Part shown: piece by piece, positions 33,020 through 43,559 of the stretch
Position numbering within the stretch: position 1 is the first letter of the stretch
Layout of the letters: every line of letters starts with the position of its first letter
Assembly: GCA_001970955.1 (NCBI GenBank)
Contig: MPUH01000036.1
Location: 81,638-145,637 of the forward strand
DNA from: Stentor coeruleus
Taxonomy: Eukaryota; Ciliophora; Heterotrichea; Heterotrichida; Stentoridae
Length of the DNA: 64,000 bases
Direction of reading: 5' to 3'
The notes under the pieces: generated by a model
Seen by the model: the letters and a program-made list of their open reading frames with translations, nothing else
The model's database searches: none
Told to the model about the DNA's origin: nothing
Made by a program: the position numbers and the translations under genes

Positions 33020-33436
33020 TAAAGTTTATAAAAGTTTATTCCTATAATTTATTTACTTAGTTAGTTAAAGTTTAGCACCAGCTTATTTACTTAAATTAGT
33101 CAGATAGGACTTGATTTTATTATACGATACACACCTTTTCATTTTATAAAAAATAATTTAATACATGAATAATTCAAGGATTTTTTTATTTTTTTCCCCA
33201 TACATTCTTTAAAAATGTCCACAAAATAATTGTACTGAGTAACTGCCAATATATTAACAAGTTCTGAAGCACAAAACAAAATTAAAGTTAATAGTAAAGA
33301 TATACATTAAAAATTAAAAACTTAATAAACATCATCCCATAAAAATAAATAAATTCTCATAGTCTAATCAAAAAATACTTATATTTTAGCAGACTCTAAA
33401 ACTTATACAAGCAAATTAATATAAATTTACTTAAAT
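33020..33436. other. Convergent intergenic region, no gene seen
   Basis: 417 nt between converging 3' ends of DDRGK1 and the MORN gene. Very AT-rich; nothing recognised. Confidence 0.4.
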
Positions 33437-34465
33437 TCAATCATTAAGCCATTTTATGCGTTTACCTTTAGCCCAAATCCCTTTACAAGTAATTTTTTTT
33501 TTATTACTTTCATATTCTAAACACCCTTCACCATGCTGTTTATCATTATCCCAGTTTCCAATATAAACTCGTCCATCAGTCCAATAAAACTCCCCAAAAC
33601 CTTGTTTCTTCATATCACGCATTTCCCCAATATATTTTCTCCCATCTTTCCAAGTACAAACCACTTTACCTTCTAATTTTCCAGCAACCCAAGTTCCTTC
33701 AATCCATTTATCATTACAAGTTAACACACCTGAGCCATGAATTTGATTTTTTAGAAACTCTCCAACATAAAAATTCCCATTTGGCTCCCATAATTTCCCT
33801 ATTCCATTTCTTTTACCATGTAGATAATTCCCATTATAAACCATTTTTCCAGCTAATTCTTCAGTAATTGTTCCTTCTGGTTTTCCATTGATGAATTCTC
33901 CTTTTATTATTGTCCCTGTATTAAGATAAAGAATACCATTACCATTTGGAATGTTGTTGTTACAGTCACCGATATAATAATATTGACTTGGTTTTATTAT
34001 TATTCCATTAAGACCTTTACCTTGGTTGATTATCCCTTCGAACTTTTCCCCGCTTGGGAAAAGGAATCTTCCTTTTCCATGTGGTTGTTGGGTATTATAA
34101 TCCCATTCACCTTCATATAAACTTCCATTTGGCAAAATGTATGTTTTGTAGTTTTCTAGTATAAGTCTTTCTATTTCTTGTTCAATGCTGGATATTGCTG
34201 AAGATTGAGATTGCTTAATTGCTATTGGAGAAATTGGGAAGGGTAGTTTTATTAAGAATAGTTTACGTTCGTCTAAATATTTTCTGCATGCCTGCTTTAA
34301 AAAAGTAAACTCTGGGTCTGTATTTATTGATAATTCAAATATATGTATCGAATCAGCCTCTATATTTTGTTTTGAGTTGCTAATATTATGTGAAATATTT
34401 ATAGTTCTGATACAAAATGTGTTTGAAATGTCTGAGTTCAATGAAGTATTACATATTGCACCCAT
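33437..34465 (-). CDS. MORN-repeat protein with N-terminal myristoylation motif
   Basis: This 342-residue protein ends in TGA, one of the pieces of evidence that TGA is a stop here. From about residue 118 it carries roughly eight to nine MORN repeats of 22-24 residues, with the usual Y-x-G-x-W/F...G-x-G pattern (SLYEGEWDYNTQQPHGKGRF, NFYVGEFLKNQIHGSGVL, RVYIGNWDNDKQHGEG). The N-terminus MGAICNTS fits an N-myristoylation site with an adjacent cysteine for palmitoylation, so membrane attachment is likely. Residues 10-115 are of unknown fold. MORN proteins in ciliates often sit at the cortex or basal bodies. No kinase or SET domain follows the repeats. Confidence 0.9.
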   Translation of the reverse strand: MGAICNTSLNSDISNTFCIRTINISHNISNSKQNIEADSIHIFELSINTDPEFTFLKQACRKYLDERKLFLIKLPFPISPIAIKQSQSSAISSIEQEIERLILENYKTYILPNGSLYEGEWDYNTQQPHGKGRFLFPSGEKFEGIINQGKGLNGIIIKPSQYYYIGDCNNNIPNGNGILYLNTGTIIKGEFINGKPEGTITEELAGKMVYNGNYLHGKRNGIGKLWEPNGNFYVGEFLKNQIHGSGVLTCNDKWIEGTWVAGKLEGKVVCTWKDGRKYIGEMRDMKKQGFGEFYWTDGRVYIGNWDNDKQHGEGCLEYESNKKKITCKGIWAKGKRIKWLND

Positions 34466-35122
34466 TTAATTTAACTTTAGCTAATAAAATTTTGCATTTG
34501 CTCCAAAATAAAGAATAATAAGCTATACATAACTCAAATTATAAAATAAATGCAACAAGTTAATCTAATCTTATAATTTTAATATCTTGATTAGTTTTGA
34601 TCATCTTAAATTATAAATTTAAACTTCATGCTTAGCTACAATAATTCTAATATTTTTATATCGATCAGTTCTATTTTAAGGCATCAACAAAAACTTTAGG
34701 AACTAAGGTATGATTAAATAATAAATTTATTATATATAAATCTATTTAGGTTAATCGAATTTATTATATTTCATAATAGGCTAAAGTGATTTATAGCATA
34801 TTAAAGTATTTTTTTTAATAATAGAATTATAATTATATTTGAGACTCCTTTATCGTTTAATGGGTAGATAGATGACCGTAAAACTTTGAATCTGAATACA
34901 AAAATAGTACAAGAAAATAATTGGCCCTTGTAGCCTCCAAGGAATTTTTCAAGCTTATGAGAAATTAGAGAAAACATTAAAAAACTGCAATCTATAAAAT
35001 ATTTAGGCTTTTAAAATCTTCGGTAATTGGAAAATAGCTTTGAAAATTTAATTTTAATCTTTTATATACTCTCATTGATTATAAACAGAATAATTAATCA
35101 AAACATCGATTTCAATCCTAAG
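34466..35122. other. Intergenic region, no gene seen
   Basis: 657 nt between two minus-strand genes, AT-rich, with no open frame of note or recognisable RNA. Confidence 0.4.
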
Positions 35123-36830
35123 TTAACCTTTTATTAGATTATTTATTATCTCTAAAATATTATCTTTAACTTTGTATCTTACTAAATAGCTTTCAGAAAA
35201 ATTCCCAGTTAAAATATCGATTTTCCCTAAAATAAAAAATATATTTCCTTTAAATTTCCTTGGATAACAAAAAATTTCATTTCTTGGTAGTTTGGTATTT
35301 TCAATCAATACCCTATTGTTTTGATTTTTAAACTCATACATTTTAGTAGTACAAAGAATATAAGCACAATCATAACCTTCAATTAAACTTTTTTTTCCTT
35401 CAGGAACACTATAGGATTCACTATGTGTATTTAATAAAGGATCAAAAGATAAGATATTTATTTTTAAAGATCCTGTAATTAAAATCATATTATTATATGC
35501 ACAACTTGTAGGGAATACTATATTTTTAGTTAAAGATGGAAGCACAATCCAACTGTTTTTTGCAATGTCATATTTTATACAGTCATATTTCCATGATTCA
35601 TCATACGCACACCCTCCAAATATATAGATAAAGTTANTAAAATCATATTATTATATGCACAACTTGTAGGGAATACTATATTTTTAGTTAAAGATGGAAG
35701 CTTAAAGGNGATGGAAGCACAATCCAACTGTTTTTTGCAATGTCATATTTTATACAGTCATATTTCCATGATTCATCATACGCACACCCTCCAAATATAT
35801 AGATAAAGTTATTTAAATAGGTACAACTTCCACAATCTGATAAATTATAACCTTTTAGTTTTTGCTTAACTTGCCTAGTTTCTGGATCGATAAGATATGT
35901 ATCTTCAGACATCAAATAAAATCTTTCAGGAATTGTTCCTAATTGTTGCAAATTTAAAGCATCTTCTCTATTAATACATTCATGAGCTCCTCCTATTAAA
36001 AAAACTAGTCCATCATGTGTTTGAGAAAAACCTGAAGCATAAGCGAAATTATTTTCCAAACCGTTTATTTCTAAATTATATCTTTGGAAAGTTTCTAAAT
36101 CATATCTGAGTAAAATTCTAGTATGTGGTAATGGTAAATAAATAAATTTTTGCTCCTCAGTTATTTCAGTAATTTCTTTATTACATTTGTTTAAGATATT
36201 TATAGAATCTTGACCAGAGACCTTTTTTTCATTGAATTTATTTATAGCTTTTAATCTTTCTTTACTATCAAAAGCTATACGAAAGTTTATGATTTTGTTA
36301 CTTATATCATTGGTACTATTTTCTATTCGTTCTTTTTCTTCATATAATTTGCATTTCGAGCATATTTTTGAAAACACTTTGTCAATGTTTTCTAAAGTAA
36401 ATATCTTACTAAGATTTTCTATATTTAAAAGTCCATCTCTAACTAAAGTTTCAATTTTGTTAAGTGTGCCGAAGTTTTTGAGGAATTTAAGATTACGAGA
36501 AAATTTATAGATATTTTGGCATTCTTCTGACACCCCGTCCGCTTCTTGTATAAGCCTCTTTGAGATTTCTTCAATATTTTTTATGTAGCTTTGAGCTATT
36601 TTTGATACTTTTTCTTTGTATGCTGAGCATGACTTTATTTGATCTGTACAAAAATTTAGCAACAATAGAAGTGGGATTTGGTTGATTTCAGTGTAGAGAC
36701 TTTGAGAGCGATGATAATTTCTATCAAAATAATTAGCATGAGAGCATCCACTGCATAAAGGTAAATTGGGATTAGAGCATGAACAACATTCAACAGCTGT
36801 ATTACCACAGTTGCATAAAACTTCATCCAT
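35123..36830 (-). CDS. Zinc-finger/kelch protein, frame split by an assembly duplication
   Basis: The frame is open from 36830 to an N at 35709 and again from 35545 to the stop. Leaving out 35637-35811, which only repeats neighbouring sequence around two Ns, joins 1019 nt to 514 nt and gives one frame of 511 codons including the stop. The N-terminus has a B-box-like cysteine cluster (CNCGNTAVECCSC, LPLCSGCSHA), then a helical region to about 190 with LysGlu-rich heptads, then kelch-type beta-propeller repeats (SGFSQTHDGLVFLIGGAH, TYLNNFIYIFGGCA, IKYDIAKNSWIVLP). It shares this plan with the gene at 43560-45050. It is probably an adaptor, by inference. The split is most likely not biological. 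Confidence 0.85.
35480..35811. repeat. Duplicated segments around two Ns (assembly artefact)
   Basis: 35480-35543 recurs at 35638-35701, and 35535-35636 recurs at 35710-35811. Single Ns stand at 35637 and 35709. The order fits an unmerged overlap between contig ends; collapsing it restores the kelch frame exactly. Confidence 0.9.
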
Positions 36831-37266
36831 TTATAAAAAACTTATCTGTTTTTTTTGTTCAGATTTTTCATTGTAAAACAATAATAAGATTATTAAAAAG
36901 TCTTTTTTATATAATGAAAGCATTAATATAAGTATTAAAGAATTTTTATCTTTATTTATTCATAGATATAATTATCGCATATTGATATTCAAGAGTTGTA
37001 ATTATTGATTTTAATTACACACTCTGAAATTTTCTTTCCTAAAAGTTATAAGAAAAACTAATTTCACATCTTCTACAATCATGAAAAGTTGCTCTACTTC
37101 TCCAAAACTACATCATTTTCTATATTTTATAGCATAATTATGACTTATTAAATAAGTCAAATTGATTCACTCTATAATTACATTCATTTTAGAAAAGCAC
37201 AAAAAATAAGTCTTCAACTATTTGTATAATTAAATGCTTATAACTTTTTATTATGAATTTTATAAT
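36831..37266. other. Divergent promoter region, no gene seen
   Basis: About 430 nt of AT-rich DNA between the kelch gene start and the small coiled-coil gene. Nothing assignable is seen. Confidence 0.4.
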
Positions 37267-37755
37267 ATGAACTATGCAAATTATCCAAAAACTACTAGGG
37301 CGAATAAAAAGCCAAATAGTGAGCATATGTTATCATATTCAGCATTAACTCCAAGGTCAAACCCTACTTTTTATGGTAGTTTTGCCAGTTCAAGTGATAC
37401 ATCCGAAGCCTTGAAAATGCGAAAAGAAATCCTTCAACTACAAAAAAACTTAAAAGAAGCGAATCAAGAGCTGGAAAAAATAAAGTTTAATCATGAAAAT
37501 GAAGTTAATGGATTAAGAAGTGCTTTTGAAGCTTTAAAATGTGAGGTACAAGCCTTAAGGGAAGAAAAGGCGGAAAACTTGGTTTTACAAAGTTATGGAA
37601 TTGATGACTATGGGATGCTAGGACATGAAGTAATTAGATTGAGGACTGAAGTGGATAGGCTGACTTTTATGTATAACAAGGAAAAGAAGAAAAATTTATC
37701 TATTACTGTTGGAGATGAAGCTGAGGATAATGAAGAAGAACCTAATGCTGAATAA
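37267..37755 (+). CDS. Small coiled-coil protein
   Basis: From the ATG at 37267 (MNYANYPKTTRANKK) the protein has 162 residues. An in-frame ATG at 37234 would add 11 residues of a hydrophobic, UTR-like peptide, so I prefer the later start. The first 50 residues are Ser/Thr/Asn-rich. Residues about 50-110 form a strong coiled coil (MRKEILQLQKNLKEANQELE, then LRSAFEALKCEVQALREEK), with another short helix near 125-145. It ends in an acidic tail (DEAEDNEEEPNAE). The family is unknown; the shape suggests a cytoskeletal or basal-body accessory protein. Confidence 0.65.
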   Translation: MNYANYPKTTRANKKPNSEHMLSYSALTPRSNPTFYGSFASSSDTSEALKMRKEILQLQKNLKEANQELEKIKFNHENEVNGLRSAFEALKCEVQALREEKAENLVLQSYGIDDYGMLGHEVIRLRTEVDRLTFMYNKEKKKNLSITVGDEAEDNEEEPNAE

Positions 37756-38231
37756 AATGTATATGGATTTTAGAGTTTATTAGTATATGGAATATTTAAA
37801 TTTTTTTATCATATTGGAAGCAGGTATTTTAATGATATTGAAAAAAAAATAATAGTTGGATAGGAGATATAGTGATAGGTAGAATAATAGATAATATTTT
37901 TGTGATAAAATATATTGGATGTTGAGTTTTAGTATAATAAGATGAGAGGGGAAAATAAAAAGCTAGTTTTTGAAATTTCAGGTTTAATGATAACTTGAAG
38001 ATTTTAGCAAATAGTCAGTATTTTGATTTGATAAAGATTATGATTATTGTTGAGAGGATTGATAAACTAATAATCAGCTTTATATACAATTTTCTTTTAA
38101 ATTCATTGAAGATCCAATTAAATAATAAATATTTTTTATGTTGCTAATTATAAACCTTAAAGAAAAATCTGATAAATAAATGCAAGTCTGCATGCAAAAA
38201 AATTTTTTTCACTAAAATTACAAAATAATAA
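37756..38231. other. Intergenic region, no gene seen
   Basis: 476 nt between two plus-strand genes, AT-rich. It should contain the promoter of the DUF229 gene, but no motif is assignable. Confidence 0.4.
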
Positions 38232-40613
38232 ATGGTAAAAGTTGCTTTTGTCTCTTGTGTTTGCGCATTCTATGTTGTATACATATATGCAGTTTTCTGT
38301 ACAAAAGGTAACTACAATCCAGGTCTCTCATTAAACGTACCTAATATATAGACAAAAATGACTATAAACATTAAACCATCCTACAATTACACAGACTGTA
38401 GTCAAAATTTATGTCCATGGCAAAACTACTCAAACTCTTCCTCTTCCCCTGAAATATTTCAAGAAACCTCAAATCTTCAAATCCTCAATGAGCCCATTTT
38501 CTGTAAGCCTGAATCTTTTGGTTATACAGACTATGAATTCAACAGAGTTTATAAAAACCTAACATTCCCAACTTGTGCTGAATTTTCTGGAGTGCCAAAT
38601 GAATTTATGCATATAAACATTGATAGTCGTGTTCTTTTTATGAATTGTTCTGGATATTATTATCTTGGTGGCCCATCATATGAAGAAGCTCAAGGGAAAT
38701 ACAAATATCAAAGTACAGCAAAAAAATATACAGGCCCAGTGTTATTAAACAATTATGTAGAATGGGCTTATGGGTCTTGTGTAGACCCAAAGATTATTCA
38801 AGGTGCTGCATATTCATTGAAAGAAAACCAAGAAGCTAGGAAAAGGACTAGAGATAAAATGCAGGAAATGCTTGAAAAAAATGGGACAAGGATGATTGTC
38901 AAACCAATGACAGTGATAAATTTGTTTATTGATTCAGTATCGAGGAGGACTTTTTATAGAAAACTTCCAAAGACTCTGGAGTTGTTGCAGGAGATTAATG
39001 GAGGAAAATTTAGTGTTTATGATTTTAAACTCAGTAGTACTATTGATGATAATACTTTGCCTAATATGTTCCCATTTTGGGCTGGGGAGAAGCTTGTGAA
39101 TATGACTTATGAGGTTAAGGAAGAAAATTCGAAGAAGTATGTAGATCTTATTGAAGATAAGAGTATATGGCATTTTCTTAAAGAAAGAGGATGGATGACT
39201 ATGTTTAGTACAGAGTTTTGTAATGATTATCTTGTTTATGGATTAGGGAAGAAACCTAATGTTGACCATCATATGGCAAGGTTCTGGTGTGGTGCAAAAA
39301 CTCTTCTGAAATTCTCAGATTTGCAGATGACACAAAGATGCTTTGGTAGAAAAAGTTCTCAGCATTATCTTTTTAATACAAGTCTTCAGTATGTTAATAT
39401 GTACCAAGGTCTTAACAAATGGGCTTATATTAATTGCCTTACAGCTCATGAAGACTCAGGCACACATATCAACACTTTAGATATTGAACTAGTAGATTTC
39501 CTCAAACAGCTTATAAACACAAAAGATGACCTAGTAATTTTCCTTGCTGCCGACCATGGGATGAGATATGGCGAATGGTTCAAACTTGAAAATGGAAGTC
39601 AAGAACATCATTTGCCATCATTTTTCCTTATAGTTTCAAAAAGCATAGCATCTGAACTACCTTTAAGTGACGATATTTTAATCCATAATACAAAAAGACT
39701 AGTATCTAAGTTTGAATTTAGAAAAACCGTTGAGCATTTATCAATGTTACCTTATGATAAAAATTACTTACAAGATAGCCCAAAACCCATTAAAGCAAAT
39801 GAGCCTAAAAGTCTTTTACTTCATAAAATATCAGATGAAAAACACTGTGAAGATGATATGATTAATGCTGAATTTTGCCCTTGTCCAAGTTTTATTGATT
39901 TTGATTATAATCATAAAATTGTTAAAGATGTTGTTGCAGCTGGGATTTATCATATTAATACAGCAGTTTTTAATGAGAAACAAGGGTGGAAAGTGTGTAA
40001 AAAAATTACGGTTAAAGAAGTTTTGAAGGCAAGGCTGGGGATTCAGGATTATAAGGTTTTGGTTAAAGTGGATTTTTCTATAAATGAAGATAAAAATATA
40101 ACTTTTGAAGTTGTTGGGCTGATTAATGGAGTTTATACTAGGTTTAGACCTCCAGAACAAGCATATCCATTAGAAGTATATTATTATGGTGCTAAGAGGA
40201 TTATGCAAATTAGAGGTATAACAACTTCATTTACTAATGATTTTTGCTCAAATTTAGCGATTTATAAAGGAATTTCTCCTAATATATGCGTTTGTCAAGA
40301 TCTGGATTATATTAAAGATCAGGATCCAGACTTAGATTTTTCAGCAATTTTTGATTTTGCCATTAGCGAAAGTTTTGAATCATGTGAGAAAATCTGTAGG
40401 GATAAAGGGAAAATATGTGATGATCAGGCTATGGAAATTGCTAATTCGTGTGAAAAACTTAAAGAAATTATTGGATGTAATGAGTGTGTTGAAAATTTAC
40501 TTGGGGAAAATGACTTTGGAGTTTATAATAATATTTGTTATGTTGATAGAGAAAAAAGAAAGCCTCGGTGTGAAAGTGCTGGAATAACATGGAAAGTTTG
40601 TGCGTGTAATTAG
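38232..40613 (+). CDS. DUF229-family sulfatase-like membrane enzyme (2 exons)
   Basis: Exon 1 (38232-38336) encodes a short N-terminus with a signal anchor (VAFVSCVCAFYVVYIYAVFC). A 15-nt intron follows, and exon 2 (38352-40613) completes a 788-residue protein. Starting at the later ATG 38358 would miss the membrane anchor. The core belongs to the alkaline-phosphatase/sulfatase superfamily in its DUF229 branch: INLFIDSVSRRTFYRKLPKT with the nucleophile-region Ser/Arg, STIDDNTLPNMFPF, FLKERGWMTMFSTEFC, and the metal-binding AADHGMRYGEW at about residue 433. A cysteine-rich tail (CPCPSFIDFD, CEKICRDKGKICDD) ends the protein. Type II topology puts the enzyme in the Golgi lumen or outside the cell. 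The natural substrate is unknown. Confidence 0.88.
38337..38351 (+). other. 15-nt intron
   Basis: The sequence is GTACCTAATATATAG, phase 0, with an in-frame TAG. Removal connects the signal-anchor exon to the DUF229 coding region. Confidence 0.88.
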
Positions 40614-41352
40614 GCAGATTTATTATTTAGAAAATTATAAGATTGTTTACGGTTTGGTTAAAGGTTTTTGTATTATTTTGAGATGTAAAAAATTATGATA
40701 TTTTATGTAATAAATAAAATAGTTTAAAATTATAACAAATCATAAAATTCCAGTTTATAATACTGCAAAATAACTTAAAAAAACTATTTAAGATACACTA
40801 AAGGGTATGAAATAATATATCGATATAATACTTTTACTATTAATCCTCTCAATATAATTAGTTTTTCATGGTAAAAAGTTATAAACCTTGGTTGTCATTA
40901 AGATGAGAATCATTCTGATGAAGAAGAAATTAAACTTAAATATATCCTTTAAATAAAAACTAGGCTGTGTTCACATGCTTAAGAAGGTGATGGTGAAAAT
41001 TCATAACATTATGTATTGAATCTCTAGTCCAACCTCCCATAAAATATAAAAAAAAATCATAATTTTTCTTAGCTTGTACTTTATTTAGGAATACTTTTGT
41101 ATGTTTCTTGTACAGAGATTATTGCTGAGGTATTTATCGTGCTGAAGAAAAAGTATCAGAAGTACTTTTAAGCTGTATTTAGGTTTATGCTTATAGCTGA
41201 AATAAGTATGTTTTAAGGTTAATAGAATAGCAATTAATATAATTATAATTAGTTGAAAGGTTTGTGGGAAGTATTTTAATTAAGGTGATTGCATACTTAA
41301 ATTTTTATCAAACTTTTAGATTATATTTTATAATCACCTATTACAATATAAT
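40614..41352. other. Intergenic region, no gene seen
   Basis: 739 nt between two plus-strand genes. I checked both strands by eye for exons that could be joined by 15-nt introns and found none convincing. Confidence 0.4.
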
Positions 41353-43539
41353 ATGTTTAAGTCAAAAGATATTGAAGGCATTATAGATGACATTATTTCA
41401 GAAACTCAAATCATAAATTTCCCTGTGCCTAAAAGAGACCTTGAAGAGTATTGGAATCTTGCCTATTGCAAATCTTTATCGAAAAAGAAGATCAAAAAGA
41501 TTTCAGAAAGGAAATTAGCTTACATAAGGATCAGAACATACAACTACTTAGAAGAAGCGAACTTAAACAAACTAAAAGAATCCATCGAGTTACTAATCCG
41601 CAAAACCGTAACAACTTTCACTAACAAAATCGCATCTTGCGAAAATATAGACAGTATGCTCTACATCTTAAATTCCGACCTAGAAAGCATAGAAAATGAT
41701 TATCATTGCCTATTTCAAAACTACTCGGATTATTTCGAAGAAATCAAAACAGAATCATCACTTTCTCCAAATTTATCGAGCATACCAAAAGACCTAAATC
41801 AATTCTTATCCCAACTCATACCAGAAATAAAAGAATCAATCAGTTATCATCTTATCGATTCAATAAAATCCTTCAGTAATACTATCACAAAATACTTCCT
41901 CCCAGATTACGAATACTTAGAAAACCTAATATATTCCAATCTTTATCGAACTTGTAATGAGCAAATATTAATATTAAACGAATACAAGTCGAATCTAAAA
42001 AAAAATATAGAATCTCAAATATATGCTATATATCCATATTTCCCATCATCACTTTTTAAATATGAATTCAGTTTAACAAGTTCAAGTATTGCTAATAGAT
42101 GGAGAGAACAATATGATGAGTTTTTTATAAATGTAGAAAATAATTTCAGCAATTTTTTAGTTAGTACAATAGATAGATTACTTGCTAATGAGATTAAACC
42201 ATTTGATTATAGTTATTGCAATGAATCAAGTAGGATGTTTTTATTCGAAATAATTGTTTCTTTGATGCCTGAAGATATTTTTATAACCCCAGATTGCCCT
42301 TTACATCTTTATAATAAGTATTTGACAAACAATTTGGTGGATTTAGTGCAAATACGTTTAAGGCAGAAAGAGCATTTGAAATCAGCAGTTGAAGGGTTTT
42401 TACGTTTTTCAGATGAGAATTCTAGGTTTATGACGATAATTAGTATGGTTTATATACAGTCAGGGTTGAATTATTTCCCAAAAACCCAAAGGGTAGAATC
42501 TAAATATAATGCTCTGAGTAGACAATGGTTACGAAATGTCATAAATGAAATTTTTATAAAATCTCAATCTGACTACAAGCCAAAATACACTGAATGGGTT
42601 CTGGTCCTAGAAACAGAAGCTCATTTATTACTAAGACTTGAAACTTTTATAGAAAAACCTTTAGAAACTATTGAATATATCATTGGCGGTAAAGCTCAAA
42701 TGAGACTTGGTATTGGACAATTTGCTAATAGAGTCCAACAAAATAGCTTGGGTGCAATGATGTTTAAACTTGGAGGGATGATTGATGAAATGCTCCCTAG
42801 TCATATAAATACATTTATTTTAAACCGAATAAAAAAAGTTTTAACATTAACAACAACTATAACAATTTCAGGGTTTTTATCAGAAGAAGATAGTGAAGAA
42901 ATAAATTGGCAACCTTTACTTAAATCTCCATATCAGGGTGAGACTTATTCATTAAAATGGGATTCAAGTTCATTAAAAGAAATAATAACATCAATAGTCC
43001 CTGAGATTGGACAAGCAGTATGGTCTGCAGCAAAAAGTGAATGGTATAAACTTCCAGTAATAGCAGCTGGGCTAATAAAAGCTAATCCTTTCCAAGCAAC
43101 AACAAAAAAAGCTAAAATAACAGGTAAAAAATTAGCGGAGGTGATATCAAAAGATAAGATTTTTCAAGGCAAATGCGTAACTCTGATTGCGTTTTCTCTT
43201 GGGACGAAAATAGTATATTCTTGTTTAAAAGAATTAGCAAAAACTAAAATTAAAGTCCAGGATGTGATTCTTATGGGTGGAGCTGCAGAAAATAAAATAA
43301 GCAAATGGACACCTTTAGTTCGAGCGGTCTCTGGACGGTTTATTAATGTTTATTGTAAAGAAGATGGAATACTTAACAAGCTTTATAAAATGTCAACATT
43401 AAAAACCCCAATAGGTGCATCTCCAATCCAAGTACCAGAAATTGAAAATTGGAATATTTCAGATTTAGTTCAAAGCCATTTAGAATATCGGCATAAAATA
43501 GATATTATTTTAGATCGTATAGAGTATAACACTAAATAG
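41353..43539 (+). CDS. TMCO4/DUF726-type alpha/beta hydrolase
   Basis: This 728-residue protein has a long helical N-terminal region (1-400). A DUF726 domain follows: the membrane-associated segment FANRVQQNSLGAMMFKLGGM and the hydrolase core. The nucleophile elbow reads LIAFSLGTKIVYSC, with Ser near 615. After it come VQDVILMGGAAENKISKW and VSGRFINVYCKEDGILNKLY, in the order of human TMCO4. A histidine near the C-terminus (QSHLEYRHKID) could complete the triad. In the middle of the core, a glycine-rich stretch and two Trp (WDSSSLKEIITSIVPEIGQA, VWSAAKSEWYKLP) match the family. The reaction and substrate are not known. The stop TAG is 20 nt from the convergent kelch gene. Confidence 0.88.
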   Translation: MFKSKDIEGIIDDIISETQIINFPVPKRDLEEYWNLAYCKSLSKKKIKKISERKLAYIRIRTYNYLEEANLNKLKESIELLIRKTVTTFTNKIASCENIDSMLYILNSDLESIENDYHCLFQNYSDYFEEIKTESSLSPNLSSIPKDLNQFLSQLIPEIKESISYHLIDSIKSFSNTITKYFLPDYEYLENLIYSNLYRTCNEQILILNEYKSNLKKNIESQIYAIYPYFPSSLFKYEFSLTSSSIANRWREQYDEFFINVENNFSNFLVSTIDRLLANEIKPFDYSYCNESSRMFLFEIIVSLMPEDIFITPDCPLHLYNKYLTNNLVDLVQIRLRQKEHLKSAVEGFLRFSDENSRFMTIISMVYIQSGLNYFPKTQRVESKYNALSRQWLRNVINEIFIKSQSDYKPKYTEWVLVLETEAHLLLRLETFIEKPLETIEYIIGGKAQMRLGIGQFANRVQQNSLGAMMFKLGGMIDEMLPSHINTFILNRIKKVLTLTTTITISGFLSEEDSEEINWQPLLKSPYQGETYSLKWDSSSLKEIITSIVPEIGQAVWSAAKSEWYKLPVIAAGLIKANPFQATTKKAKITGKKLAEVISKDKIFQGKCVTLIAFSLGTKIVYSCLKELAKTKIKVQDVILMGGAAENKISKWTPLVRAVSGRFINVYCKEDGILNKLYKMSTLKTPIGASPIQVPEIENWNISDLVQSHLEYRHKIDIILDRIEYNTK

Positions 43540-43559
43540 TAATTTTCTAGTAAAAAATA

